Source of the DNA: an uncultured bacterium
Lineage (GTDB): Bacteria > Bacteroidota > Ignavibacteria > UBA10030 > BY39
NCBI GenBank assembly: GCA_937967455.1
Contig: CALCJK010000019.1
Coordinates: 1 to 60,827, forward strand
Reading direction: 5' to 3'
Length of the DNA: 60,827 nucleotides
Shown here: positions 1 through 9,248 of the stretch, one piece after another
Layout: each line of letters opens with the position of its first letter
Position numbering within the stretch: position 1 is the stretch's first letter
The notes under the pieces: generated by a model
Database searches by the model: none
What the model saw: only the letters and a program-made list of their open reading frames with translations
Told to the model about the DNA's origin: nothing
Program-made: the position numbers and the translations under genes

Positions 1-1
1 T

Positions 2-1456
2 ATCTTAATGGGTTCCCGCTCTTTTTACGAAGGCTGGGATTCTAACAGACCAAACCTTCTTTTATTTGTAAATATCGGAGTTGGAAGCGACGCCAAAAAA
101 TTTGTTCTGCAGTCGGTTGGCAGAGGTGTCCGAATAGAACCAGTGAAAAATCAAAGAAGACGACTTCAGAATTTGTTCAATGCAAAAGAAGTAGAAAAGC
201 AATTATTCAATAAAGTTAAAAATCTGATTTTGCCGATTGAGAGTTTGTTTGTTTTTGGCACTAATGCTGAAAATCTGAGAGAAATAATCAAAACACTGAA
301 AGAAGAAAAACAAGACAAGAGTTTAGGCGAAGTGTTTATAGTGAATCCCGAAGCACAAAAACGGCTTCTTTTGGTGCCGGTTTATAAAACCGCAGAGAGA
401 ATTTTTGCCGAGGAAAGTGAACCACAAAAATATTCTATTAGCAAGAATGATTTTGAGATTACACAAAAGTTTTATGATTACTTAAGTGATAAAATCGCTT
501 TGGTTAAATATGATTGCGAAGTAAAGGTTTTGAAGAAAGCAAAGGAAAGTTTTGACGAAAAAGAGCGATACTACGATTTTGGCGAGAGAAACTCTCTTTT
601 TGAGCCGGAGTTGATTCTTGAGCGGATTTTTAACTACCTCGGAGTTAAGAGCAAAGAGTTTGATAAGTTTAAGAAGTTGGAAAATGAAATCGTGCATTTT
701 AAAAAGGTTAGGTTTAGCGGCGAAGAACTTAACAAAATTTCAACAAAGATACAGCAGGTTAAAAACTATCCTGAAAAAGAAAAGCATCTCCAACAACTAA
801 AATTAGAGTTTGAAGAACATAAAGACCTTGATAAATACACCTCCGAGGTTCAAAATTTAGAGAAAAAATATGTTAAAGAATCAGCATACGAATACGATAA
901 TCAAAAAATCAAAATCAAGTATCTGGCTAACCATTATTACCTTCCGGTGATAGTTTCAGAAACAGAGAAAATTGATTATCTTAATCACATTATAAATGTT
1001 GACAGCGAGGTAAAATTTATTGAACAACTAGAAGAATATCTTGCCAATCCCGATAATGTCTTTTCACATTTTGACTGGTGGATGTTTTCCAAACTTGACC
1101 AAACACTGGACGAGGTTTATATACCTTATTACAACCCAAAAGAAAATAACATCGCCAATTTCAAGCCGGACTTTATCTTTTGGGCGCAGAAAGGCAGACG
1201 ATACTTGATTTTGTTTGTTGACCCGAAGGGTACCGAACATGCGGACGGCTACAGAAAGATTGACGGGTATTCAAGGATATTTGAGATTGAACAAAATGGA
1301 AAAAAACAAATTAGAGAGTTTTCATACAATGGACTTAGTATATATGTAAAACTGTTGCTTAAGCCAGCAAAAGGTGGGATTGCTGCTGTACCAGAACCCC
1401 AGAGAGAATACTGGTTTGACAACTTTGTTGATTTTGCAAATAAAATAAATCAATAA
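2..1456 (+). CDS. Type III restriction enzyme, helicase/nuclease subunit (Res), 3' part
   Basis: The reading frame is open to the left edge, so the 5' part (helicase motifs I-IV) lies outside the window. The visible C-terminal part of about 485 residues begins with the SF2 helicase motif V-like GSRSFYEGWDS, followed by a motif VI-like QSVGRGVRIEP near residue 40, the arginine finger region of ATP-dependent translocases. Near residues 385-405 KPDFIFW is followed by FVDPKG, the PD...DxK arrangement of the nuclease domain of Res subunits. Its role is ATP-dependent DNA translocation and cleavage guided by a Mod methyltransferase. No mod gene is seen to the right, so a partner, if present, must lie left of the window. 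The family call is firm; whether the system is intact cannot be judged. Confidence 0.85.
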   Translation: MLMGSRSFYEGWDSNRPNLLLFVNIGVGSDAKKFVLQSVGRGVRIEPVKNQRRRLQNLFNAKEVEKQLFNKVKNLILPIESLFVFGTNAENLREIIKTLKEEKQDKSLGEVFIVNPEAQKRLLLVPVYKTAERIFAEESEPQKYSISKNDFEITQKFYDYLSDKIALVKYDCEVKVLKKAKESFDEKERYYDFGERNSLFEPELILERIFNYLGVKSKEFDKFKKLENEIVHFKKVRFSGEELNKISTKIQQVKNYPEKEKHLQQLKLEFEEHKDLDKYTSEVQNLEKKYVKESAYEYDNQKIKIKYLANHYYLPVIVSETEKIDYLNHIINVDSEVKFIEQLEEYLANPDNVFSHFDWWMFSKLDQTLDEVYIPYYNPKENNIANFKPDFIFWAQKGRRYLILFVDPKGTEHADGYRKIDGYSRIFEIEQNGKKQIREFSYNGLSIYVKLLLKPAKGGIAAVPEPQREYWFDNFVDFANKINQ

Positions 1457-1559
1457 AATAACACCTTCCTTTTTGTTTTTACTCAATAAATTTATTAGTT
1501 TTGTTAAATAAATTGGTCAAATTTTGCACATCAATAAAAAATAAATAATTGGTGAATCA

Positions 1560-4058
1560 ATGAACAAAACTAAATTTACTAGCGAATTTTTAACCGATGC
1601 TCAACTTCGCGCTGAAATAGAAAAATGCGAATACTGTGAGGAAAAACCTTGCAAAGAAGCCTGCCCTGTAGATTGCTCACCTGCTGATTTTATAATGGCT
1701 GTTAAAGTTGGTGAACCTTCCGATTATAAACGTTCAGCCGCTCACATTATGGGTAATAATCCACTCGGCGGTGTTTGTGGTGCTGTTTGCCCGGATCGTC
1801 ATTGTATGAGCGCCTGCGTTCACCTTAAGTTCGACTCGGCTGTAAATATCCCGGCTGTACAAGCAGCAATTATAGAAAGAGCAAAGTACCTGAATGCTAT
1901 GCCTGAGTTTGATGTATCTCCATTAAACGGAAAAAAAGTTGCAATCTTTGGTGCTGGTCCTACAGGACTTGGTGCAGCTGCTCTCCTTGGGCAATTGGGA
2001 TATAAAGTGGACCTCTTCGATGAAAAAGGAAAAGCAGGTGGTATGTGTAATCTTATTCCTGAATCCAGATTGTCTAAAAAAGTCCTTGAATCTGATTTAG
2101 AATTTTTATTCTCACTCGGAAAAATTTCAGTAAAGAAAGGAAAATGGAATAGCAAACCCGTCAAAGGTTATGATGCTGTGCTTGTTACAACTGGACTTGA
2201 TAAAGCATTTCTTCCTGAAATCAAAGGCAGCGAATATGCTGTGGATTGGATTGAGTTTCTTGAAAATTCATCTAAGTACCGTTTAAAAGGTAAAAATGTA
2301 GCAATAGTTGGAGGCGGTGCGGTCGCACTCGACTGTGCAGAAATTGCTAAGGAGCGAGGAGCTACTCGTGTTGAGATATTTGCACTCGAAAAATGGAACG
2401 AAATGCCTTTAACTGCAAAAGAGAGAGATACAATCAAAAGATTAGAAATTGAAGTTAATGGACGCATCCGCATCACTGAAATTTTGGTTAAGAATAAACA
2501 TATCACTGGTGTTAAAACCATTAAAGTCGTATTACCCGATGGTAAAAAATTTCATCCAAGAAATGTAATCGACTTAAAAGGAAGCGAACAAATACAATCG
2601 AATATTGATTTTGTAATTATAGCAGCAGGCGCAGTTTCTTCAATTAAAAAAGATAATCTGAAAGGAGTTTTTTACGCTGGCGATTTAGTTCAAGGACCTA
2701 CTACTGTTGTTGAAGCTGTTGCAATGGGTAAAAATATTGCACGAGAAATAGATGCTTTTGTATTTAAAAAATCGAAAATCAAACTACCAAAGAATGATAA
2801 ACCAACAAAGAGTAGAATTATACTGCCCGGTCGTAAATTAATACCAGTTCCCCTTGAAACTGATTTCTTTGGCAGGAAAATACTCTCACCTTTCTTGCTT
2901 TCTGCTGCTCCACCAACAGATGGATATGCACAAATGAAAAAAGCTTACGAAGCTGGTTGGGCTGGCGGAATAATGAAAACAGCATTTGATAATGTACCGA
3001 TTCATATTCCATCTGAATATATGTTTGCATTCTCAAAATCAACTTATGCAAATTGCGATAATGTATCAGGTCATCCGCTTGATAGAGTTTGCCGTGAAGT
3101 CGAAAAATTAATTAAAGAGTATCCCGATCGACTTACAGCTGCATCAACTGGCGGACCTGTTACAGGTGATGATGAACATGATTCAGCCGCTTGGCAGTCG
3201 AACACAAAAAAACTTGAATCAGCTGGAGCTATGGCAATAGAGTACAGCCTGTCCTGTCCGCAAGGTGGCGACGGAACAAAAGGTGATATTGTTTCCCAAG
3301 ACCCTGAACTAACTGCCAAGATTATAGATTGGGTGATGCAGGTAAGCGATCCGGAAATTCCAAAATTATTTAAACTTACTGCAGCGGTCACCTCAATTTA
3401 TCCAATTATCACGGCTATAAAAGAAGTGTTTGCAAAGTATCCGAATAAAAAAGCTGGTGTTACGCTTGCGAATACTTTCCCAACACTTGCATTTCGTAAA
3501 GGACAAAAAACTTCGTGGGAAGAAGGCGTTGTAGTTGGTATGAGCGGTGAAGGCGTTCTACCAATCTCATACTTGACACTTGCAAATGTATCAAAGTTAG
3601 ATGTTTTTGTTTCAGGAAATGGCGGTCCAATGGATTACAAAGCAGCTGCTAATTTTCTGGCGCTCGGCGCAAAAAATGTGCAATTCTGTACAATCGTAAT
3701 GAAGTACGGTTATAAAATAGTAGACGATCTGCATTCAGGATTAAGTTATTTAATGCTGGAAAGAGGTATAAAATCGGTTTCTGAACTAATAGGTCGAGCT
3801 TTGCCAAATCCAATAACTGGATTTATGGAGTTGCCTTCCACAAAAAAAATATCTGCAGTTGTACCGGAATTATGTGAGCATTGTGGTAACTGCACAAGAT
3901 GTCCGTATCTGGCAATCCAACTTGATGAAAATAAAATCCCCGTTACAGATCCATCGAAATGTATTGGATGTTCGATATGTGTACAGAAATGTTTTGCTGG
4001 AGCTTTATATATGCGCGAAAGAACTAAAAAAGAATTAAAACTACTCGTAGAGGCATAA
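1560..4058 (+). CDS. Multidomain Fe-S/FAD/FMN oxidoreductase, dihydropyrimidine-dehydrogenase-like, in the YgfK position
   Basis: This 832-residue protein has a DPYD-like domain order. An N-terminal Fe-S domain has Cys23, 26, 31, 35 and a second Cys set near residues 70-85. An FAD site GAGPTGLGAA lies near residue 130 and a second nucleotide site VAIVGGGAVAL near 245. A dihydroorotate-dehydrogenase-type FMN barrel spans about residues 430-760, and a C-terminal ferredoxin domain carries two Cys sets (Cys772/775/778/781, then CIGCSICVQKC). In the barrel motif SCPQGG...SQDPE, Ser579 falls where dihydropyrimidine dehydrogenases have the catalytic Cys. It begins the operon and is followed after one base by ssnA, so it occupies the place of E. 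coli YgfK, which as I recall has its barrel at the N-terminus. Likely role: NAD(P)H-linked reduction or oxidation of a purine-derived ring. A true pyrimidine reductase is the alternative. Confidence 0.75.
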   Translation: MNKTKFTSEFLTDAQLRAEIEKCEYCEEKPCKEACPVDCSPADFIMAVKVGEPSDYKRSAAHIMGNNPLGGVCGAVCPDRHCMSACVHLKFDSAVNIPAVQAAIIERAKYLNAMPEFDVSPLNGKKVAIFGAGPTGLGAAALLGQLGYKVDLFDEKGKAGGMCNLIPESRLSKKVLESDLEFLFSLGKISVKKGKWNSKPVKGYDAVLVTTGLDKAFLPEIKGSEYAVDWIEFLENSSKYRLKGKNVAIVGGGAVALDCAEIAKERGATRVEIFALEKWNEMPLTAKERDTIKRLEIEVNGRIRITEILVKNKHITGVKTIKVVLPDGKKFHPRNVIDLKGSEQIQSNIDFVIIAAGAVSSIKKDNLKGVFYAGDLVQGPTTVVEAVAMGKNIAREIDAFVFKKSKIKLPKNDKPTKSRIILPGRKLIPVPLETDFFGRKILSPFLLSAAPPTDGYAQMKKAYEAGWAGGIMKTAFDNVPIHIPSEYMFAFSKSTYANCDNVSGHPLDRVCREVEKLIKEYPDRLTAASTGGPVTGDDEHDSAAWQSNTKKLESAGAMAIEYSLSCPQGGDGTKGDIVSQDPELTAKIIDWVMQVSDPEIPKLFKLTAAVTSIYPIITAIKEVFAKYPNKKAGVTLANTFPTLAFRKGQKTSWEEGVVVGMSGEGVLPISYLTLANVSKLDVFVSGNGGPMDYKAAANFLALGAKNVQFCTIVMKYGYKIVDDLHSGLSYLMLERGIKSVSELIGRALPNPITGFMELPSTKKISAVVPELCEHCGNCTRCPYLAIQLDENKIPVTDPSKCIGCSICVQKCFAGALYMRERTKKELKLLVEA

Positions 4059-4059
4059 T

Positions 4060-5385
4060 ATGACAATCTTAATTAAAAACGGAATCCTCATCACACTTGG
4101 TGAAAGTAATCGAGTCCTTTATAACCACAGTTTATTAATTGAAAATGGATTAATTAAGAAAATAGCTCCAACAAATTCTTTTACTGGAACATACGATAAG
4201 GTTATTGATGCATCAGGTAAAGTTGTAATGCCAGGTTTTATAAATTCACATATGCACTTTTACTCGACACTGGTTCGAGGTTATGGGAAAGCAGCTCCAT
4301 CTAAAGATTTTAACGAAGTACTGAATAATCTTTGGTGGAGATTGGATAAAAAATTAGTTCTGGAGGATTGTTATTACAGCACACTTATTCCAGCACTTAA
4401 TGCAATCAGACGTGGAACTACAACATTGATCGATCATCATGCGAGTCCGTTTGCTATTACTGGTTCGCTGGAACAAATTGCTAAAGCAGTAAGGCAAGTC
4501 GGTTTGCGTGCTTCTTTGTGTTACGAAGTTTCAGATCGTGATGGCGAAGAAATCGCAAATGAGGGTATTGAAGAAAATGTTAACTTTATAAAAAAGTGTA
4601 ATAAAGAATCAGATAATAAGTTAAAAGCTTTATTTGGTTTGCATGCTTCATTTACAATTGGCGATAAGACACTTGAAAGAGCTGCAAATCTTGGGAAAGA
4701 ACTTGGTGCTGGATTTCATGTTCATACAGCAGAAGCTGCTTCGGATCAAGTTCATTGCGAATCAAATCATAAAATGAGAGTGGTTGAGAGATTTAATAAA
4801 TTTGGAATATTAGGTGAGAAATCAATTGCTGCACATTGCGTCCACATTAATGAAAAGGAGATGGAAGTTCTTGAAGAAACGAAAACTGCAGTTGCACATA
4901 ATCCTCAATCTAATTTGAATAATGCAGTTGGTATTGCTGATATAATCAAAATGCAGAATAAAGGTGTCCTTGTCGGACTTGGCACAGATGCTATGACAGT
5001 AAATATGATGGAGGAGGTAAGAGTAGCTCTGTGGGCTCAACATCTCTATCAAAAAAATCCGGGTGTTGGTTTTGTTGAAGCTCTCTCAACTCTACTTTTC
5101 AACAATTCAAAAATCGCCAATCGATATTGGAATCCACATATTGGAGAACTTAAAGAAAATTATGCTGCAGATGTTATCTTGATTGATTATCTCCCACCAA
5201 CTCCATTTGATGAGTCAACATTTTTAGGTCATTTTGCTTTTGGGATTTCACAATCTTCTGTGGATACTACAATTGTAGATGGAAAGATTTTGATGGAAAA
5301 TAAACAGCTAAAAGTAGATATCGATGAAGCGGAGGTAAGTGCACGTGCAGCTGAATGCGCTAAAAAATTGTGGGATAGAATGTAA
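4060..5385 (+). CDS. ssnA: SsnA-like amidohydrolase / aminohydrolase
   Basis: The 441-residue protein belongs to the metal-dependent amidohydrolase superfamily (chlorohydrolase/deaminase branch). Visible ligands are the HxH in NSHMHFYS near residue 66, His in FHVHTAEA near residue 220, His in AHCVHINE near residue 263 and Asp in GLGTDAMTVNMM near residue 308. Composition and length fit SsnA of the E. coli ygfK-ssnA cluster. It should hydrolyse a C-N bond of a heterocycle in the cytoplasm; in gut anaerobes SsnA has been placed in ring opening during anaerobic purine breakdown (from memory). It starts one base after the preceding gene and is followed by a 61-base gap before the PLP enzyme. A guanine- or cytosine-deaminase-like activity is the main alternative. 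Confidence 0.85.
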   Translation: MTILIKNGILITLGESNRVLYNHSLLIENGLIKKIAPTNSFTGTYDKVIDASGKVVMPGFINSHMHFYSTLVRGYGKAAPSKDFNEVLNNLWWRLDKKLVLEDCYYSTLIPALNAIRRGTTTLIDHHASPFAITGSLEQIAKAVRQVGLRASLCYEVSDRDGEEIANEGIEENVNFIKKCNKESDNKLKALFGLHASFTIGDKTLERAANLGKELGAGFHVHTAEAASDQVHCESNHKMRVVERFNKFGILGEKSIAAHCVHINEKEMEVLEETKTAVAHNPQSNLNNAVGIADIIKMQNKGVLVGLGTDAMTVNMMEEVRVALWAQHLYQKNPGVGFVEALSTLLFNNSKIANRYWNPHIGELKENYAADVILIDYLPPTPFDESTFLGHFAFGISQSSVDTTIVDGKILMENKQLKVDIDEAEVSARAAECAKKLWDRM

Positions 5386-5446
5386 ACACATCTATTATAA
5401 ATGACAATTAATGAACCGTCACTATAAAATTAATTAAGGTATACTA

Positions 5447-6904
5447 ATGTCAAAAATAATCAAACAAATAAATACTGAAGTAGTAAGACGAACAGCAAAG
5501 CGGTGCAAAGAAAAGGGAATCGTAATTCCTACTTTCAAGCAAATGCGAGATCCTGAAACAATACCTGATGAAATCAAATCAAAACTTCCCAATGTTGGAT
5601 TATGGGATGTTAATCCACTAAATCTTTTCCGTGTAACCTGGAAAAATGATATTAAGACTGGCTTATTCGGTGGAGTGAATTATCTTGAAATCCCTAAAGA
5701 AATTACAGGGGTCAAAGCGCGTATCATTGGACTTGTGGGAAAATATTTCCCGACCGGGGCGCACAAAGTAGGTGCTTCATTTGGTTGCCTTGTACCTCGA
5801 CTTGTTAGCGGCGAATTTGATCCGGAAGTTCATAAAGCTGTTTGGCCTTCGACGGGAAATTACTGTCGTGGGGGCGCTTTTAATTCTGTATTGCTTGGTT
5901 GTACACCAATTGCAATTCTTCCCGAAGAAATGTCGAAGGAAAGATTTGCCTGGTTAAAACAAATCGGTGCTGAAGTAATTGCAACTCCAGGATGCGAGTC
6001 GAATGTAAAAGAGATTTACGATAAATGCTGGGAACTCCGGAAAGATCCTACAAATATTATTTTTAACCAATTTGATGAATTTGGGAATTCTATCTGGCAT
6101 TATAATGTTACCGGTCCTGCAATTGATGAGGTTTATGGATACATTGGAAAAGAAAATTATAATATAGCAGGATTTGTTTCAGCTACAGGTTCTGCAGGTA
6201 CTATCGCTACAGGTGATTATTTAAAAAAGTTATATCCCCAACTTAAAATTGTAGCAAGCGAAGCATTGCAATGCCCAACACTATTAATGAATGGTTTTGG
6301 TGGACATCGTATTGAAGGAATTGGAGATAAACATGTGCCATGGATTCACAACGTCCGAAACACTGATGCTGTTGTCGCAATCGACGATGAAGATTGTATG
6401 CGGATTCTGCGACTCTTTAACGAAGATGAAGGTAAGAAGTATATTTCAAGTTTAGGATTACCAGAAGATGTAACATCAAATCTTGAACTTTTAGGAATAT
6501 CAAGTATAAGTAATCTGTTAAGCTCTATTAAAACAGCAAAATATTTTGAGTTGTCCGAAAAGGATGTGATATTTACTATATTTACAGATTCTTTTGATAT
6601 GTATCGTTCACGATTAAATGAACTTCAGGATTTGTACGGGAAATATAATCTCATCAATGCTGCTAAAGATCATTCAGCATCTATTCTTCATCAAAGCATA
6701 GATTACTTTAAAGAGCTAACATATTATGATAGGAAAACAATACATAACTTAAAATATTTTACATGGATTGAACAACAGGGTAAATCAATTGAAGAGTTGA
6801 ACGAACAATGGAATCCAGAATACTGGCATAATATATTAGAGGAGGAGGTAAAATATTTTGATAAGCTAATAATTGAATTTAATCAGTTAATTAAAAAATC
6901 ATAA
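5447..6904 (+). CDS. Fold-type II PLP-dependent lyase (cysteine synthase/diaminopropionate ammonia-lyase superfamily), YgeX position
   Basis: The 485-residue protein carries the PLP-binding Lys in TGAHKVGASFG (Lys107), a substrate-carboxylate loop WPSTGNYCRGGA near residue 145 and the phosphate-binding loop SATGSAGTIATG near residue 245, all typical of tryptophan-synthase-beta-family PLP enzymes. It is longer than the roughly 400 residues of E. coli YgeX; residues from about 390 on form an extra charged helical tail with no recognisable domain. From its place between ssnA and ygeY it may eliminate ammonia from 2,3-diaminopropionate or a related amino acid to give pyruvate. The sequence resembles proteins usually annotated as cysteine synthase or PLP-dependent subunit beta, so a sulfhydrylase-type reaction is possible. 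AAGG lies upstream of the ATG. Confidence 0.75.
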   Translation: MSKIIKQINTEVVRRTAKRCKEKGIVIPTFKQMRDPETIPDEIKSKLPNVGLWDVNPLNLFRVTWKNDIKTGLFGGVNYLEIPKEITGVKARIIGLVGKYFPTGAHKVGASFGCLVPRLVSGEFDPEVHKAVWPSTGNYCRGGAFNSVLLGCTPIAILPEEMSKERFAWLKQIGAEVIATPGCESNVKEIYDKCWELRKDPTNIIFNQFDEFGNSIWHYNVTGPAIDEVYGYIGKENYNIAGFVSATGSAGTIATGDYLKKLYPQLKIVASEALQCPTLLMNGFGGHRIEGIGDKHVPWIHNVRNTDAVVAIDDEDCMRILRLFNEDEGKKYISSLGLPEDVTSNLELLGISSISNLLSSIKTAKYFELSEKDVIFTIFTDSFDMYRSRLNELQDLYGKYNLINAAKDHSASILHQSIDYFKELTYYDRKTIHNLKYFTWIEQQGKSIEELNEQWNPEYWHNILEEEVKYFDKLIIEFNQLIKKS

Positions 6905-6913
6905 AGGGTAAAT

Positions 6914-8122
6914 ATGGAAATTGATCACAAAAAGATTTTAGAAGAATCAAAAAAGAACGAAAGAGCTGTCACGAAATTTTTGAGAGATATTATTGCAATA
7001 AAATCCATTAGTAGTCAGGAAAAAGATGTAGTTTACAGGATTAAAGAAGAGATGGAAAAAATTGGGTATGATGAAATTATTATTGACGGAATGGGAAATA
7101 TACTAGGTAGAATTGGAAATGGTAAACATATTATTGCAATGGATGCCCATATCGATACAGTTGATGTTGGTAATTTAGAGAATTGGACTGTTGATCCGTT
7201 CAAAGGTGATTTGAAAGATGGAATAATTTATGGTAGAGGCGCTTGCGATATGAAAGGTGCTATGGCAGCGCTTGTATATGGTGGTAAAATTATTAAAGAT
7301 TTAAATCTTCAAGATGATTTTACACTTTATATTGTTGGAAGTGTACAGGAAGAAGATTGTGATGGACTTTGCTGGCAGTATATAATTAATGAGTTAAAAT
7401 TAAAACCTGAAATTGTTGTAATTGCCGAACCAACTAACCTGGGTGTATATCGTGGACATCGTGGAAGAATGGAAATTGAAGTCAGAGTTAAAGGGATATC
7501 CTGCCATGGTTCTGCTCCTGAAAGGGGCGATAATGCTATTTATAAAATTGCACCAATAATTCTTGACATTCAAAAACTAAATGATAGATTAACTGGCGAA
7601 GCATTTCTTGGTAAAGGCACTGTAACTATTTCTGAAGTTCGTTCAACATCTCCATCTCTTTGTGCCGTTGCCGATTCAGCAACAATTCATCTTGATCGCC
7701 GACTTGCTGCAACTGAAACTTGGGAACTGGCTGTTCAACAAATTCAGGAACTTGAAAGTGTTAAAAAAGCTAACGCAGAGGTTGTAGTTTTAGATTATGC
7801 AGTTCCAAGCTGGAAAGGATTGGTCTATCCAACAAAAAAATATTATCCAACCTGGCTTTTACCGGAAAATCATCCAGCTTTAATTGCTGGTGCGAAAACA
7901 TACGAAAGACTCTTTAACGAAAAGCCCATAATAGGTAGATGGGTATTTAGCACAAATGGAGTTTCTATAATGGGTAGATATGGAATACCATGTGTTGGTT
8001 TTGGACCAGGAAATGAAATTTACGCACATATGGCTACCGAACAAATTCCAGTTGAACATCTTGTAAAAGCAGCTGCCTGGTATGCAGCATTTCCATTTGA
8101 ATATTTGTCAAAAGTAAAATAA
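6914..8122 (+). CDS. ygeY: YgeY-like M20 family metallohydrolase
   Basis: The 402-residue M20/ArgE/DapE-type protein shows the binuclear zinc site: His and Asp in DAHIDTVD (near residue 78), Asp in YGRGACDMKG (near 113), Glu-Glu in SVQEEDCDG (near 145), Glu in VIAEPTNLG (near 172) and a late His in EIYAHMATEQIPVEH (near 377). A dimerisation insert lies between about residues 190 and 300 (GRMEIEVRVKGISCHGSAPE). It starts 9 bases after the PLP-enzyme gene. M20 enzymes cleave amide or carbamoyl bonds of N-acylated amino acids; in the ygeWXY context the substrate is probably a ureido or N-acyl derivative arising from the opened purine ring. The family assignment is firm and the substrate inferred. 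Confidence 0.88.
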   Translation: MEIDHKKILEESKKNERAVTKFLRDIIAIKSISSQEKDVVYRIKEEMEKIGYDEIIIDGMGNILGRIGNGKHIIAMDAHIDTVDVGNLENWTVDPFKGDLKDGIIYGRGACDMKGAMAALVYGGKIIKDLNLQDDFTLYIVGSVQEEDCDGLCWQYIINELKLKPEIVVIAEPTNLGVYRGHRGRMEIEVRVKGISCHGSAPERGDNAIYKIAPIILDIQKLNDRLTGEAFLGKGTVTISEVRSTSPSLCAVADSATIHLDRRLAATETWELAVQQIQELESVKKANAEVVVLDYAVPSWKGLVYPTKKYYPTWLLPENHPALIAGAKTYERLFNEKPIIGRWVFSTNGVSIMGRYGIPCVGFGPGNEIYAHMATEQIPVEHLVKAAAWYAAFPFEYLSKVK

Positions 8123-8141
8123 AAGTAAGGAAAAATATTAT

Positions 8142-9143
8142 ATGCCAACAAAATTACCCAAACTTCCAAACAGTTTACGTGGAAGAGATTACATTGAAAC
8201 AAAAGATTGGACAGTCAAAGAAATTGAACTTGCACTTAAAACTGCAAGCGATTTGAAAAAAATGTTCAAGCAGGGCAAGCCACATCGCTATCTGCCCGAT
8301 AAAACAATTTTCCTCTTTTTCTTTGATAAGTCGACAAGAACTCGAAATTCATTTGAAGCAGGTGCAACTCAATTGGGTGCACACGCACATTTTATTGCAG
8401 CCGAAACATCTCAGGTTGCACATGGTGAGTCGCCAAAAGATATGGGAATAATATTATCGAGTTATGGACATGCAATAGCAATTCGTCACGATTTGGTTCC
8501 CGGTGAAGGAAATAAATATATGCGCGAAGTTGCAAAGTGGGCAAATGTTCCAGTGTTAAATATGCAATGCGACGTAGATCATCCATTCCAAACTCTCGCC
8601 GATTTAATGACAATTAGAGAAGAATTTGGAAAAAATCTAAGGGGTCTGAAAATTGCTGTCAGCTGGGCTTACGCTCCAAGTTATGCAAAACCTATGTCGG
8701 TGCCTCAGGGTTTAATCACATTAATGCCTCGCTTTGGACTTGATGTAGTTCTTGCACATCCACCAGAATACAAACTTATGAATAGCGAGCTTGAATATGC
8801 AAAGCGTGCCGCAAAAGAAAACGGAACAAAATTCGAAATAGTGGATAATATGGAAGAAGCTTTTAAAGATGCTGATATTGTTTATCCCAAATCCTGGGGA
8901 ATTGAATCACTATTCCATAAACCTGAAGAAGCTCTAAAGCTCTCAAAAAAATACAAAAACTGGATCTGCGATGAGAAGAAAATGAAACTTACAAAAAAAC
9001 ATTCAATCTATATGCATTGCCTGCCTGCAGATCGCGGATACGAAGTTACTGATGAAGTTATTGACGGACCACATTCTCGCGTTTTCCCCGAAGCAGAAAA
9101 CAGATTACATACCTGTAAAGCAGTAATGGCGTTAACTATGTGA
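8142..9143 (+). CDS. ygeW: YgeW-like carbamoyltransferase
   Basis: The 333-residue protein is an aspartate/ornithine carbamoyltransferase family member. The carbamoyl-phosphate motif STRTRNSFEAG lies near residue 67, and the late HCLPADRG motif near residue 292 matches the OTC/YgeW side rather than PyrB. A true aspartate transcarbamylase is encoded separately at 17717, supporting a different acceptor here. In the anaerobic purine route YgeW-type enzymes are thought to run in the phosphorolytic direction, releasing carbamoyl phosphate from a ureido intermediate so that a carbamate kinase can make ATP. No carbamate kinase is visible in this window. It is the last gene before the terminator at 9169. 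Confidence 0.87.
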   Translation: MPTKLPKLPNSLRGRDYIETKDWTVKEIELALKTASDLKKMFKQGKPHRYLPDKTIFLFFFDKSTRTRNSFEAGATQLGAHAHFIAAETSQVAHGESPKDMGIILSSYGHAIAIRHDLVPGEGNKYMREVAKWANVPVLNMQCDVDHPFQTLADLMTIREEFGKNLRGLKIAVSWAYAPSYAKPMSVPQGLITLMPRFGLDVVLAHPPEYKLMNSELEYAKRAAKENGTKFEIVDNMEEAFKDADIVYPKSWGIESLFHKPEEALKLSKKYKNWICDEKKMKLTKKHSIYMHCLPADRGYEVTDEVIDGPHSRVFPEAENRLHTCKAVMALTM

Positions 9144-9168
9144 GTTTTTTGGAATCTTAATTTTATTT

Positions 9169-9206
9169 AAACAGATAACTAGAGTTTACTCGGTTATCTG
9201 TTTTTT
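9169..9206 (+). terminator. Intrinsic terminator after ygeW-like gene
   Basis: AAACAGATAAC (9169-9179) pairs perfectly over 11 bp with GTTATCTGTTT (9193-9203) around a 13-base loop, and the stem runs directly into a T-tract. It separates the 1560-9143 operon from mocA-xdhC. Confidence 0.85.
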
Positions 9207-9248
9207 ATTATTTTGAAGTTCATTAATACTTAATTAAATTTAACATAA

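Noticed and set aside
2-1456. Treating the ATG at position 8 as the true start of a complete 482-residue protein.
   Set aside because: The frame is open to the edge, and the product would begin inside helicase motif V, lacking the ATP-binding half.
1499-1526. TTTTG ... AAATTTTG upstream of the purine operon as a promoter.
   Set aside because: The spacing is about 15 bases instead of about 20 and the second box misses the leading T, so it is not better than chance in this A+T-rich DNA.
1820-3391. Several long open frames on the minus strand inside the DPYD-like gene (for example 1820-2164, 2168-2521, 3071-3391).
   Set aside because: They lie opposite a gene with continuous family motifs, have no ribosome-binding sites and give serine/leucine-rich products with no recognisable domain.
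1560-4058. Annotation as an ordinary pyrimidine-catabolic dihydropyrimidine dehydrogenase.
   Set aside because: Neighbours are ssnA, ygeY and ygeW homologues, not dihydropyrimidinase or beta-ureidopropionase, and the catalytic Cys position carries Ser.
8142-9143. Calling the ygeW-like gene ornithine or aspartate carbamoyltransferase.
   Set aside because: A clear pyrB exists at 17717, no arginine genes are nearby, and the operon context and sequence fit YgeW better.
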